In this document: one piece after another, positions 30,078 to 41,800 of the stretch
Layout of the letters: each line of letters begins with the position of its first letter
Numbering within the stretch: the stretch's first letter is position 1
From: Chaetoceros tenuissimus
Taxonomy: Eukaryota; Bacillariophyta; Thalassiosirophyceae; Chaetocerotales; Chaetocerotaceae
Direction: 5' to 3'
Assembly: GCA_021927905.1 (NCBI GenBank)
Contig: BLLK01000032.1
Span: 1 to 64,000, forward strand
DNA: 64,000 bases
The notes under the pieces: model-generated
The model's database searches: none
Told to the model about the DNA's origin: nothing
What the model saw: the letters and a program-made list of their open reading frames with translations, nothing else
Position numbers and translations under genes: made by a program

Positions 30078-30268
30078 TAATGAGAGGGTATGGTACAATA
30101 TACCAGATGGATAGATAAGGTAATTGTGTGTAATTAGGTTAGCTATGATAGATGGTGTATGTGTGATCTCATCTCTCATCGGCGAGGATGTGTCCGTTGG
30201 GGTTATGAGTCCAAACCCCTGTCCATTATAACCATCGGATCTCCGCTCACTATATCGGACACTCGTCA
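30078..30268 (-). repeat. 5' LTR of copia element 1
   Basis: A 191-base LTR, nearly identical to 23586-23776 (three visible differences). It holds the element's promoter by analogy with the family. Confidence 0.9.
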
Positions 30269-30273
30269 CATCA

Positions 30274-30914
30274 TTAATAGGTAAATTCTGCTGAATGTTG
30301 GGAACATGCTCAACAGCAGATAATAGGGCTCTAGTCTCTTCATTATTCATGGCATCTTCCTTGCTCCTGAGCTTCTTGTAGTTCTTATATTTTCGGATAA
30401 GATGCACTACCTGCTTCTTGAAAATTCCATTCTCTTTTCCACGCGCCCTTTTGTTCCATTTTCAAGCCATATGAATGAATGTTGTCATGGCTCCCAGCGA
30501 CTTGTCATTCGATACAGCTTCCATAACCAAGTCACGAAAAAGGGTATTTTCTTCTACGCCCCTTACTGGAAGATAGCCAATAGGTGATCCTTGCCTATGT
30601 GAGATGTAAGAGGTAGATGTAAAATTTGCGCATTTTATCACAGCAACATCATCTGTACCAGCATCTATTCGCACTATTCCAAAAGGTGACGTTGTACAGA
30701 TGCAGTCATTGGTCGATACCCAATTCTTATATTTTGGCTTGCCAAAACAGAATTCATACAAATCATTGACTTTATCAAAAAGAGTTCCATCATAATGATG
30801 TAGCTTAGGGAAATCTTTGTCATTTCGAATGGATGCACGCCAATTATGTTGATGACGAATGAGAGTTAGCAAGCTATCACTATACCAAGCACCGGAGTAT
30901 GTATGTCCAAACAT
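30274..30914 (-). pseudogene. N-terminal part of an unrecognised ORF, with in-frame UGA, split by copia element 1
   Basis: Read from ATG 30914, the frame encodes a globular, aromatic-rich sequence, meets a UGA at 30464-30462 directly after IHMA, and then stays open in the same frame through a basic region (RKYKNYKKLRSKED) up to the CATCA duplication. It continues in frame at 23580-23246. One nonsense change plus the copia insertion therefore explain its state. The UGA could be a former Trp codon. I recognise no domain. The gag-like ORF (30944-31726) lies immediately upstream on the same strand, so this may be the second ORF of an old element. Confidence 0.55.
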
Positions 30915-30943
30915 TGAGACAATGTCTTCCCAACTATCATCTA

Positions 30944-31726
30944 TTACTTCATCTTCTTGTTTCTTGGTCTTGTAGCTTGCAAGATTTCTTTTACTGAGTT
31001 CAGATCTTCAGCCAGTTCCAATACTGCTGCTGCTGTTTCATTGTATCCCAGCTGTGCTGCTGTATGCTTCTTGACCTTCAAGCTTTCTTTGATGAAGTAT
31101 TTTTGAAATGCTGCCCAATCATAGCTTTTCTTTTTCTCCCATTCATCACATTCTGTATTGAATAGACCTGTGTTGCAGATGATCACGATCGCTGCGCTCA
31201 CCAATTCTTGTGTGGTGATACCATGTGGTGCCAGGCTTGATGTTTTCTTTAATTCACTGAATCGACTGAACATGTTTGTGATAGGAGTCGGTGGATGCCA
31301 GGTGTACTGTAGCATTTCCTTTCTCATTTCAATAATTGCTGCATCATCAACTTTACCGTAGCAATTTGTTACGTGCTCCATAAGATCAAAGGGAGGGATT
31401 TGTTTGTACTGAGTCCTCTCGTGTTTTAGTTCACTGATGTATTCATCGTCGATGTTGTCAATGATTAAATTGCGTATCGCCTGTTCTCCTGCTTTGTACT
31501 CAGCCCATAGTTGCTTCTCTTTCTTCCATTCATCTATCTTCTGTGAATGTCTCATTACTTGTGCAGTAGTTGGTTCGGTGCCTGCTGTTACTCCACTGAG
31601 TCTTGGTTGAATGCCCGGTTGTGTTGGTGGATTAAATTTGTTTCCACTGTTGATTCCCTTGTAGACACTTTCTGTCATTACCATTCCTGCTAGGCCAAGG
31701 TCACCATCCTCAAATGGGATAGCCAT
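30944..31726 (-). CDS. Gag-like ORF (260 aa), solitary
   Basis: The sequence resembles gag proteins common in diatom and oomycete retroelements: a FDLMEHVTNCYGKVDDAAI start of the core, then YTWHPPTPITNMFSRF, a TTQELVSAAIVIICNTGLF helix and CDEWEKKKSYDWAAFQKYF, matching the usual order 'YG-x-[IV]...P-I-x-x-[LM]-F...TG-x-[FY]...EW...W-x-x-F'. No LTR or pol could be joined to it on this strand, so it looks like a remnant, although its frame is intact from ATG to stop. Coding for a domesticated gag is possible. Confidence 0.6.
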   Translation of the reverse strand: MAIPFEDGDLGLAGMVMTESVYKGINSGNKFNPPTQPGIQPRLSGVTAGTEPTTAQVMRHSQKIDEWKKEKQLWAEYKAGEQAIRNLIIDNIDDEYISELKHERTQYKQIPPFDLMEHVTNCYGKVDDAAIIEMRKEMLQYTWHPPTPITNMFSRFSELKKTSSLAPHGITTQELVSAAIVIICNTGLFNTECDEWEKKKSYDWAAFQKYFIKESLKVKKHTAAQLGYNETAAAVLELAEDLNSVKEILQATRPRNKKMK

Positions 31727-32114
31727 TGCACATTGTTCTAGATGGTCCTGGAAATTTGCAATTCTGGTTGGAGTTGGTTCTTCCCCCGGTGCATTGATTC
31801 GGATGTCGCCCTTTGGTTTCGGGAAAATGAAATAATTTTGGTGATTTTATCGTGTTCACTCATTTTTGTTGTGTTTTGCTCTGAATTCTCGGTGCGTTCC
31901 ACTGTGATAATTCTGGCTTGTAGACGTATTCGCTTGGAATTTTCTACTTCTAATCTAACAACTGCTGAATGCCAATTGTCTAGACTTGATCGATAAACTA
32001 CGTTGTTAGATTTATGAGCTATTGGATGACTGTTGGCATTGCCAAAAGTGGCCGTTGGTGTGCTTTCGTGCTGTCTGGTTTATTATCCCTGTTCTGTTGG
32101 GATTGGACTTCAGC
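31727..32114. other. Non-genic stretch, 388 bases
   Basis: This stretch lies between the gag-like ORF and the left border of duplication copy 2. I see no recognisable feature in it. Confidence 0.5.
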
Positions 32115-32160
32115 ACTCATTCCTTTTTTCTGATATCTGATTTGATTGTGATGTGATATA
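32115..32160. repeat. Segmental duplication copy 2, left fragment
   Basis: These 46 bases match 19079-19124 and end in TATA, the target duplication of copia element 2. The duplicate resumes at 45965 after the nested insertions. Confidence 0.88.
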
Positions 32161-32312
32161 TGAGAAAATCCCACTGTTAGGTTGGTAGATAATGAGAACC
32201 CGAATTCTTCACCCGAATTCTGTTGGAGAATTCTTCTATGTTTTTGGTCAGAACTTTACATATTTTATGTAACATAATTACTATTTTGATACGAAACAAC
32301 TCTATCTTTTCA
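32161..32312 (+). repeat. 5' LTR of copia element 2
   Basis: A 152-base LTR beginning TGAGAAAATC and ending CTTTTCA. It matches the two-part 3' LTR. The leader between the LTR and gag ATG (32313-32723) holds the primer site and no supported gene. Confidence 0.9.
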
Positions 32313-32723
32313 GTTTATCAATACCCAATAGCTCTAACCAAGAAAGAAATTTAAGTAAGTGAATATTTGTTTGACTAGTGACAGTTTGGTGTGATTATAC
32401 CTTGCATGCTGCTTCGGCCTCTGCAATGAAGGTGCACAAACTGATGACATATAAAACGAGGTCCGAATATGAAATGGATAATGGAAAGTACTTATGTTAT
32501 ACAACACAGTACACCTCGGCTCACGGATGGAAAGAACCTCTCTATTTAAACCTTATGTTTATAGAGAGCCCAACCAATAGCTTAGAACTCAGTCTGATCA
32601 ACTGGAGTTATGGTTGGGAGCTCAGCAGAAGCCTATGGAGCAAGTAACCGTGTGAGCATTCCTATGGAATGAAATCAAAATATTTTGCTAATAAAATTTT
32701 TCCAAATTTACCAAATAAATAGA

Positions 32724-34397
32724 ATGGACGATATTCCAACTTTCACTGCATTTGTGCAAAATGTTCTAGGCATAGCCGTTGTAAGAGCTCGCACTGAACT
32801 TGTTGCTTATATTCCAACATTTAGACGATTGATGACAATCTCAGAAGAAGACATTGATAGATTCATTTCACAAGTCCATTCTTCCAACTCTGGTCGCGCT
32901 GCTGCTCAGCGTATTGTGTATGGGCCTGCTTTGGCTGCGAATCTTAAGGCATTATCTTTCACTCTTAAAGATAGAGCAAGCTGTAATGCTCTCTATGATG
33001 CTGCAGGTCTTGCTGCCTTGGATCAAGCCCAGTTAGCTCTCATGCAGAATTATCGTGACCAAGCACTACAAGATAAAGATAATGATGATGCTGTAACTCT
33101 ACCAGATATCGATGTGCCAAAGTTTACTACAGACAATTATGATGATTTTATGGCTAAATTCCTAACTGTCGTCTCACGTACAAAAGGTGTACATGGCGTA
33201 TCTATCGATTACATTATTCGTCAAGCTGATGGAAATTTCAATGACATTCATCCAACTCGGAAGTTGAAGATGAGAGCATGTTTGGCCAGAAGAGGTCCGA
33301 AATTCCAAGAAGACTCCAAGACTCTCTTTGGCTTGTACCTCCAGTACATTGGTACAACAGGACATGGAGCAAATCTTGTTAAACAGTTTCAACCTCGTCA
33401 TCAAGGCTTTAATTTGCACTTCGCTCTTGTTAACCACTTCGCAAATGCTACACACCTCCAAAACAAAGCAGCTCAAGCTGCAACAGACTTGACTAAACTG
33501 AATTACTCTGGAGATAAGATGCGCTTCAAAATGGAAGATTATTATAATCGTATGACACAGTGTTTTAATGACTTAGCAAATGGTGGTGCCCAATATGCTT
33601 TGAATGATCACCAGAAGATCCAGGCTTTCTGTCAAGGATTAAAGAATGCCACTGCTGTTAGGTACCATGTGGATGCAAAGCAAGCATGGGATGCCATTCA
33701 AGGACCTAAAGACTTCGACACTTATTATAATTTGTTTTCGTCCAAACTGCAGCAATATCGTACTTTGATTGGAGACGGTTCCCATACCGATAATAGACGA
33801 ATCAATAATGTTGATACAGGAGGTAGAGGCAGAGGACGTGGTGGACGATTTGGAAGAGGAGGTGGTAGAGGTCGTGGCCGTGGACGTGGTAGAGGTAGAG
33901 GCTCTTACCACAATAACAATCCTTACCACAATTCTTCAGGACTTCCTAATTTTACTGCAGAGGCTAGGAACTACCCTCAAGAGATGTTTTCCAAAATGTC
34001 CAAGATGCAGAAGGCTGCCGTACAACAAGCGAAAATCGATAATGGGTGGAAAGATGGCCGTACACCACCTGATGGCTTTACTGTAAATGGTGACGGTTAT
34101 GCCATCCCTTCTCCAAGCATTGTTGCTGCGATTCAGTCTCAAATGAATATTAGACAGTTCCAGCAGGTACAGACCCCTGGTGCTGGTACACCACTTCCAC
34201 CACTTCCACCACCACCACCGCCTCCGCCAGCTGCTCCTCCTATTCCTGGAACCATCACTACCAATAATGCAGGTCAAGCCTTTGGCTCGTCTGCATCAAG
34301 GGGAGGAAATGGTGATGCTTCTAGTATTATTTCTACTGTCAATGGTCGGGCATACAATGGACATGTGTATGATGCGAACGGTAATAGAATCTCCTGA
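32724..34397 (+). CDS. Copia element 2 Gag
   Basis: About 557 residues from ATG 32724 (MDDIPTF). The core is helical and gag-like. No CCHC knuckle is present; an RG-rich block (about residues 368-396) followed by a polyproline run (about 490-506) takes its place. The frame ends in UGA at 34395-34397 and continues in the same frame as pol, as in element 1. Confidence 0.85.
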   Translation: MDDIPTFTAFVQNVLGIAVVRARTELVAYIPTFRRLMTISEEDIDRFISQVHSSNSGRAAAQRIVYGPALAANLKALSFTLKDRASCNALYDAAGLAALDQAQLALMQNYRDQALQDKDNDDAVTLPDIDVPKFTTDNYDDFMAKFLTVVSRTKGVHGVSIDYIIRQADGNFNDIHPTRKLKMRACLARRGPKFQEDSKTLFGLYLQYIGTTGHGANLVKQFQPRHQGFNLHFALVNHFANATHLQNKAAQAATDLTKLNYSGDKMRFKMEDYYNRMTQCFNDLANGGAQYALNDHQKIQAFCQGLKNATAVRYHVDAKQAWDAIQGPKDFDTYYNLFSSKLQQYRTLIGDGSHTDNRRINNVDTGGRGRGRGGRFGRGGGRGRGRGRGRGRGSYHNNNPYHNSSGLPNFTAEARNYPQEMFSKMSKMQKAAVQQAKIDNGWKDGRTPPDGFTVNGDGYAIPSPSIVAAIQSQMNIRQFQQVQTPGAGTPLPPLPPPPPPPPAAPPIPGTITTNNAGQAFGSSASRGGNGDASSIISTVNGRAYNGHVYDANGNRIS

Positions 34398-37300
34398 ATG
34401 ATATGCCAGTTGTTACTGATGACTGGCCTATTTCTCTTGTCCCGTAGACTGTTTCGGGAACTATTGCTTCGTTCCACTTGTACTCCAACTCATGCAATTA
34501 GAGCGTTCATTACAACTACCATCTCTGCAACTAGATCATCCTTTGATATTGAATCCTTTGTGCATCCTACTTTGACTGCAAATGAACATCAGCGTGGTAC
34601 GAGACTTGGTATCGACTCATGGGCAGATACAAATTGTGCTGGAAAACATGCCTTTGTCGAAGAGTTTGTTGTTGACAAGTTTGTTACTGCTGGTGGATTC
34701 AGCGCTTCACTTGGAACCATCCCAGATTTACCCATTGCAAATGTGCTCTACGCTTATGATACTGATGATAGCAAGACATACATCATCGAATGCAATAACT
34801 CAATATACCTTGGTGATAGGATGGATGACTCTTTGATGAATCCGATACAGGCGGAAGAGTCTGATGTAAGGGTTGATACGAGACCTAAGCGATATTACTC
34901 TGATCCGCATGCACAAACCATAAGTTTTCCCTGTGGTACCGTAATTCCTGTAGAATATGATGGGGCACTGCCGTTCATTCCCATTCGTCGTCCTACTGCT
35001 GATGAAATTCATATCTGTCCAAGACTTGTCATGTCAGCTAAGTTCCCTTGGGATCCTAGTATTCCTGGTGGTAACTTCTCTCAGCCAAGATCTGTATTCT
35101 CTACTTCTACAAGTATCCTTGATTCAGTGCAAGATGATCCAGTTGGATCTTCTCTCATGTCATTGCATCTGCTATCTGCTGTGCAATCAACTTCTGTACT
35201 CCATCCACATGAGGATACCTTTAAGTCATTACAAGCGATGAATTCGTATAAGAGCAAAGAAAGTATCAGTCCTGAGGAGTTGGCACGGTTGCTCAAGATC
35301 GGCTTGAAGACGGCTCAGAGAACTTTACAGGCAACCACTTCGAAATTCATTAGAACTACTGGTGCTCTCTCTCGGCGTTTCAAGACTGACAAGGCTCAGC
35401 TCCGATATAGACAATTGTCTAGAATCTTCGGCAAATTTTATTGTGACTATCTTAAGGTCAATGCTACTTCGATTCGTGGATACAAAGGAGGAGTCATCTA
35501 TACTAATGGACTTGGTTTCTATAAGTTTCTTCCATGTGAAAATGAGACCTCTGAAACTACTGGTAGGACTCTTAGGTACTTCTTGCACGTTATAGGTCTG
35601 CCGTATAGTTTGCACTCTGATAACCATGGTAACTTCAAGGATGGACTCTTCAAGAGATTGATGAGGAAATTCAGAGTTTACCAGACCTTCACTGAGCCAC
35701 ACTCGCCATGGCAGAATAGGGCTGAGCCGGCTATTGGAGAAGTCAAGAAATATGCTAGAAAGATTATGATGAGTACTGATACACCTATTCGCCTTTGGTG
35801 CTTTTGTTATGAGTATACTGCTGACCTCTTATCACTTCTGGCAACCGGACGGTTCGATCTCCAGGGGAGAACGCCGTACGAAATGATTATGCACTACACT
35901 CCGGATATCTCAGAATATGTCTCATTTGGTTGGTTTCAGTGGTGTTACTACTTTGATGAGGACTCCAAAAGCAAGAAGATCTGCCGTTGGTTGGGTCCTG
36001 CTCATGAGGTAGGACAGTCTTTCTGTCACTGGATACTTCTAAGCAACGGAAATTTTATAGCTCGATCATCTGTCATTCCTGTACCGGATCATGAGCTAGA
36101 GTCTGATGAATTAAAGCGCCGTACCAAGATCTTCATGGATTGTATACATGAGAAAATTGGAAATACAAAAGTACCAATTTACAACAATATCTATCCTCAG
36201 CGTGTTTACTATGATGCTTTTGACGACCCTGTCGAGGATGATGAGAGTCAATTACCATATGGCGAAGAACTGCATGAAGCTAAGCTTGAAGATGTCAATG
36301 ATAGATATCTCGAGGCACTTGACAATTACATTAATTCTGAGGTCATCATGCCTGACAAGGATGGTACTGCTGTACTTACCAAAGTGAAAGGTCGTAAGCG
36401 TGATGCTGCAGGTAACCCTGTAGGAGAGGCAAATGAAAATCCTATTCTTGATACCAGAGTCTATGAACTAGAATTTCCAGATGGCAGGATTGAGGAATAT
36501 GCAGTCAATATGATTGCAGAGAACCTATTTGAGCAAGCTGACGAGGACGGCTGGGACAGTGGTATCATTGAGGAATTTCTAGACATTCGCAAGGACGATT
36601 CTGTAGCTGTACCCAAAGAACAAGGCACGTACTTTAACAGTGCTGGAGTTGAGAGGAACGTTGTAACAACCAAAGGATGGGAAGTCCAAGTCAAATGGAG
36701 AGACAAGTCTACAAGCTGGATTTCACTTAAAGACGCAAAGGAAGGTGATCCACTAGGTCTAGCTGAATTAGCTGTAGCTTTGAAAGTACAAGATGAGCCT
36801 GCCTTTAAGTGGTGGACCAATCATGCCTTGAGACAACGAGCCCGACTGATCTCAAGATTGAAATCAAATGTTATTAGAAAAGGCAAGACTAAGTTTGGTA
36901 TACAGGTTCCTGGCACATGGAAGGAAGCTGTCAAGATTGATGAAGCAAATAATAATACGCTTTGGCAGGACGCCATCAATAAAGAAATGGTCAATGCTAA
37001 ATGTGCTTTCAAGTTATTGGCTCGAGGAGATAGACCACCGCCTGGGTACAATGAGATACTGTGCCATTTGGTATTCGATGTCAAACTGGATATGACTCGA
37101 AAAGCAAGATATGTTGCTGGAGGACACTTGACTAATGTTCCCGCAAATATGACCTATTCTAGTGTTGTTTCAAGAGATACAGTTCGAATCGGATTCCTTG
37201 TGGCCGCTCTTAATGATCTTGATATATTAGCTGGTGACATCCAGAATGCTTTTCTTTCTGCTCCTACCGAAGAGAAAATATTCTTCTATGCAGGAGATGA

Positions 37301-38627
37301 ATGGGGTGCTGATAAGGACCGTGTAGTCGTTGTAGTCCGTGCTCTATATGGTCTCAAATCTAGTGCTTTACAATTTCGTAATCATCTTGCTGCAACACTT
37401 GGTAACAAGCTTGGCTTCAAGTCCTGTCTCGCTGATCCTGATCTATGGTACAAAGCATGCATTGATTCCGATGGAAATGAGTATTACTCATACATTCTCG
37501 TATATGTTGATGACCTGTTGATTATTGATAAGAATCCGAAGCGATTTATGGAACAGATCCAAGGTGACTTCACTGTCAAGAAGGAGAGCATTGGTCCTCC
37601 TGACAGATACCTAGGAGCTGACATCAGAAAAGTTGAGGATGATGGTGTCAAGCCATTTTGGACTATGAGTTCTAATTCCTATCTTGATAAGGCCATTAAG
37701 AACCTTAAGGCTAAGCTCAAGGAGAGCGGTTTGGAATACAACAAGAAACTTTCTGATCCGAATTACAGTCCAAAGCAACCATTTACTACTGCATCTTATC
37801 GGCCTGAACTCGATACTTCTGAAGAATGTACTGATGCCAAGTTACTCTATTTCAGAACCTAATCGGGATATTGCGATGGGCAGTAGAACTTGGTAGGATC
37901 GATATTGGATATGAGGTATCAGTTTTGTCTAGATATTTAGTTTCACCAAGGACTGGACATCTCTTACAAGCCATTCATGTATTCAAGTTTCTTGACATTC
38001 ATAAGGACAACGAGTTAGCCTTTAGACCGAATTTACCAAATCTAAGTTTCAATTACGAGGAGATCAATGAACAGACAACGTATATGAAGAAGGCCTATCC
38101 TGACGCTGTTGAAGATTTACCTCCTAATGCACCTGTTCCAAGAGGGAAACCATTGTCCATGTATGTGTTCGTGGATAGTGATCATGCTGGTGATAAGGTA
38201 ACTAGGAGATCCCAGACTGGTATTCTATTATATCTGAATTCTGCTCCAATTATTTGGTATTCTAAGAGGCAAGCGACTGTTGAATCATCTACCTTTGGAT
38301 CCGAATTTGTCGCACTCCGAGTTGCATCTGAATTGATTATTTCTATGAGATATAAGCTTCGTATGATGGGAGTTCCAATTGAGGGTCCGACTCATGTCTT
38401 TTGTGATAATGAGGCTGTTTACAAGAATTCTTCAATTGCTCATTCAACTTTGAAGAAGAAACATAATTCTATTTGTTTTCATCGAGTACGAGAATGTGTT
38501 GCTGCTGGTATTCCAAGTTGTACACAAGGTTGACACTGCTGACAATTTATCTGACATTCTAACGAAATCATTACCTGCTCATATTAGGAAGAATCTACCA
38601 TCCTTAATCATGTATATCAGGAACTAA
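34398..38627 (+). pseudogene. Copia element 2 pol, two frameshifts
   Basis: The first frame (to 37862) holds a protease-like region around DSWADTNCAGKHA (Asp-Thr-Asn where Asp-Thr/Ser-Gly is usual), integrase (FYCDYLKVN, LHSDNHGNF, and PHSPWQNRAEPAIGE with the Glu), and RT with the canonical LVYVDDLLII box and ALYGLKSS. A one-base shift near 37850 moves the frame to 37871-38533, which carries RNase H (FVDSDHAGD, SEFVALRVA, CDNEAVY). A second one-base shift near 38517 leads to a third frame ending at 38627 with ADNLSDILTKSLP, the usual copia C-terminus. Apart from these two indels the whole polyprotein is present. Confidence 0.9.
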
Positions 38628-38675
38628 CATTGTGATGCGAATTATTGAAATTGAAATTTAAACATTCGAGGAGAG

Positions 38676-38800
38676 TGAGAAAATCCCACTGTTAGGTTGG
38701 TAGATAATGAGAACCCGAATTCTTCACCCGAATTCTGTTGGAGAATTCTTCTATGTTTTTGGTCAGAACTTTACATATTTTATGTAACATAATTACTATT
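38676..38800 (+). repeat. 3' LTR of copia element 2, first part
   Basis: The first 125 bases of the 3' LTR. The remaining 27 bases are at 45938-45964. CTATT at 38796-38800 and 45933-45937 is the duplication made by insertion of X. Confidence 0.9.
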
Positions 38801-38898
38801 AGTTAGACGTAGTCCCTATCCAATACGGATATAGTATCTGTACATATATATCATGTACTCACTAATTATTACATATCATATATACATATACTCTAGCT
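38801..38898 (+). repeat. 5' LTR of element X
   Basis: A 98-base terminal repeat beginning AGTTAGACG and ending ACTCTAGCT. Confidence 0.85.
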
Positions 38899-41800
38899 GG
38901 TTATTAAGCCCTACGCAACCTCAGCGTATAAAGGATAACATTAGAATAAATCCCCGAGCACACAGGTCCGAGAGGATCTGCGATTTAGCGTAGAGATCAG
39001 CTCTACACTAGATTTCATCCCAGCAGCCCAGCACTAGCGAACGGAAGCCAGGATGACGACGGCGATGACGTCAAAAGCAAGCTACTGACGCCTAAAAACT
39101 GAGCGCGTACAGTAGCCCTACTTCGTAGTATGTTCAAGTACAGATAGAATAGGATACGACCACTATCTTGAGAAAACATTACGATAAGAGAGCACCTGAA
39201 CCCAAGAAGAAAGGGCAGACAGGACACCACTCAACACTCCTATAGTTGAAGGACGGTGTCGGAGAGATTCAAAGAAATAGCTGTAGGATCTCACCTAAGT
39301 AATCGAAAAGGAACAGAAGTGTGTAACCTACATACAGGTAGTGTAAGTACGAAACCTACATACAGGTAGTGCGAAACACGTGTCAGAGGGACATCAAAAC
39401 CTCAACGCATGACGAACTAAACCACGTCATGAAAGCTACAAGCAAGGCTAGAATCATTAGAACATGACGCCTAGCCCACAACGGAAATACCGCCGAAGTG
39501 TACGACGTACGTAGGAAGGTGAACTACAACGTCACGGACGACTCACCCAACAGAAACTGAACGAGAAGCCAATATGAACGATGAGCCGAAAGGAACTAAA
39601 ATAGACCTAGGAAAGCCGTAGCGAAGATGTCAACTGCAGCTAGTGCCACACCTTGACACGGAAGTGAATTAGACATCAATGCAAGGCACCATCGAAAGAT
39701 AAAGGCTGAACTGATAGTAATTGAATGCCTAAGCAACTATCAGAAAAAGATAAATAGAGAGAATGCTCCAATATCGATCACGTTCAGTGAGGAAAATAGA
39801 ACTAAAAACGAACGAACGAACAAATGTCGAAAAGAATCAAAAAGGACGATAACTTCACTCAACTTTGCATACAAAATAATGAAAATATCAGAACAAGGCA
39901 ACCAAGTACAATTTGACAATGCCAAAAGGGATGAATACCTCAATAGATTTGCGAATGCGTAACTATCGAAGATATCAGAATAATGACGACAACTGTTCAA
40001 GACAGCTCAGCTGATGAAAGTTTTAATGCCAGACGTCACTTAGAAATAACTTGACAAAAATGCACTTACAACTGCTGGCTATAACAATGCCACATCAGAC
40101 TTACGTTCACAATAGTTATAAGAAGGACAGGGAAGAGTTGAATAGGTCTCCTTTATAGTTTGATAAGACCGACTCAAACTAAAAGGGAAACGACATTTAA
40201 GAAATAAGTAGAAAGAGCAGAAACAGGAATGGACCATTTGCGCGGCACAAGGATTGTAGACAATACACTGCAACTCAAATGAATCTCCCAGCGTACAATA
40301 GCACGATAGGACCAGATGGTAAAAGCCAAAAGGGACGACAAGCCCATCTACACCAACGAAATACACCCGCGAAAGTGTAGATACCGTCAGAACAAGGCTA
40401 CAGCCATCCAAACCTACGTACTCAAGTATCAGGAAACAAAAAGATATCACATGCCAAAATTGTACCGAGCGGTGGTATTTAATAGAGGAAGTAGATGTTA
40501 CAATCCCTGAATGCAAAGAGTCTCAAACTGACATCAGCCTTCTACTATAGGAAGAAAGAAGTAAAGGAAACACTCAAGGACGGATCAATACTGCAAACAA
40601 ATGCAACCTCGAGTGAAGGAAGGAAGAGATAAGAAGAATACTTACTGATCCAATGATGGGTAAACGCCGGACCAGGAATAGATCATACATCAAAAATGAA
40701 ACACCATGCCGAAGAATTCTGTAGCGAGACACTGGATGTACCCAGAGGCAATAGAGACAAAAAGCATAAACTGTAATCTTGTTTCGAATGGAACAGAAAT
40801 GAATGAATAGAACTCGACAAACCATGGACCCATCGAATAGAAACACAGAGCATCACCAAATGTACACCATAACATCGGAGACGTGACAATATGAGTGTGA
40901 AATAAAGTAGAAGAAATGGAGCCAAGCATCATGCAAAAGAGAACGATCCTCAAGCATAATCATGTAGGAAAGGAAAGATAAGCAAGTTATCAACTCACGC
41001 TATGAGACACCTCAACGGCACTGTAGAAGCAGATGAGCACCAGTAGGCTGACGAAAGACCCTCCAAGCGAAACTTGCTAATCCCACATGGCCTATACTAG
41101 GACAATACATGATGATCTAACAGTATCGCAAGAGAAAGTAAAAACAACAGAACGACGAAAGTCCGTACAACCATGAAAACTTTTCTCACTGAAGTATACT
41201 AAATTGTTCAAGCAGTATATCGATCAACAGTTACAAGACAATTATCAACAACTGTACTAGCTGAAGCACGAAGAGCAAACAAACTCTACATGAATAATAT
41301 GTCAAACAAACGAGTTAGACAACCAATCACCAAATTCAGAATAGTGTCAACTGCCATCTCACTTCAATGAATGATAGCAATCTTGCAACTACAAAGCGCT
41401 GTAATAGAGAGAGAACATTGATGTATTACAGCAATAGCATTCTAAATGACTGATAGAAGCTGAAAGCCACTAAGCAATCTAGCGACTACGAAGAGCTACA
41501 TCAAAGAATGTAATCACCGCAGGTACGACAGTGATGTCTCATGTATGGCAAACAAGACTGCCCATATGTATGCAATGAGTTATTCAAGCAATCAAGAGCA
41601 AACACGCCAATTTGAACAGTGCATACTATATAATAGGAGTAGCCGAAGAAGGTGCAAAAATAAGAAGGACGAATATGCTAATACCTTGGGAAGGATTGCA
41701 TTCGACCAGAGCAATGACATCAAAGGTGTTGGAAAAGAACAAAACCATATGCAATATGGAACCTTATCCAAGCTAGTTATAGTATCCAATAACATCTGAG

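Larger units (their letters stand above)
23586..30268 (-). mobile_element. CoDi-like Ty1/copia retrotransposon 1, full length, defective
   Basis: A 6.7-kb LTR element on the minus strand: LTRs of 191 bases at both ends, exact 5-base target duplication CATCA (23581-23585 and 30269-30273), gag, then protease-integrase-RT-RNase H in the copia order. A purine tract (CCAAAGAGGAG on the minus strand) abuts the 3' LTR. Next to the 5' LTR is a candidate primer site, minus strand GATTAACAGTCTTG (30077-30064), which is complementary to an Asn(GUU)-type tRNA anticodon half. The LTRs differ at three positions I can see. Pol is broken by an 8-base tandem duplication at 27032-27047. Confidence 0.93.

Noticed and set aside
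32378-32647. 89-codon frame in the copia 2 leader
   Set aside because: It lies between primer site and gag with no family features; leaders often have chance frames.
40079-40516. Minus-strand frame of 145 codons inside X
   Set aside because: Hydrophobic, low-complexity translation with no recognisable domain; the interior shows no other sign of coding.
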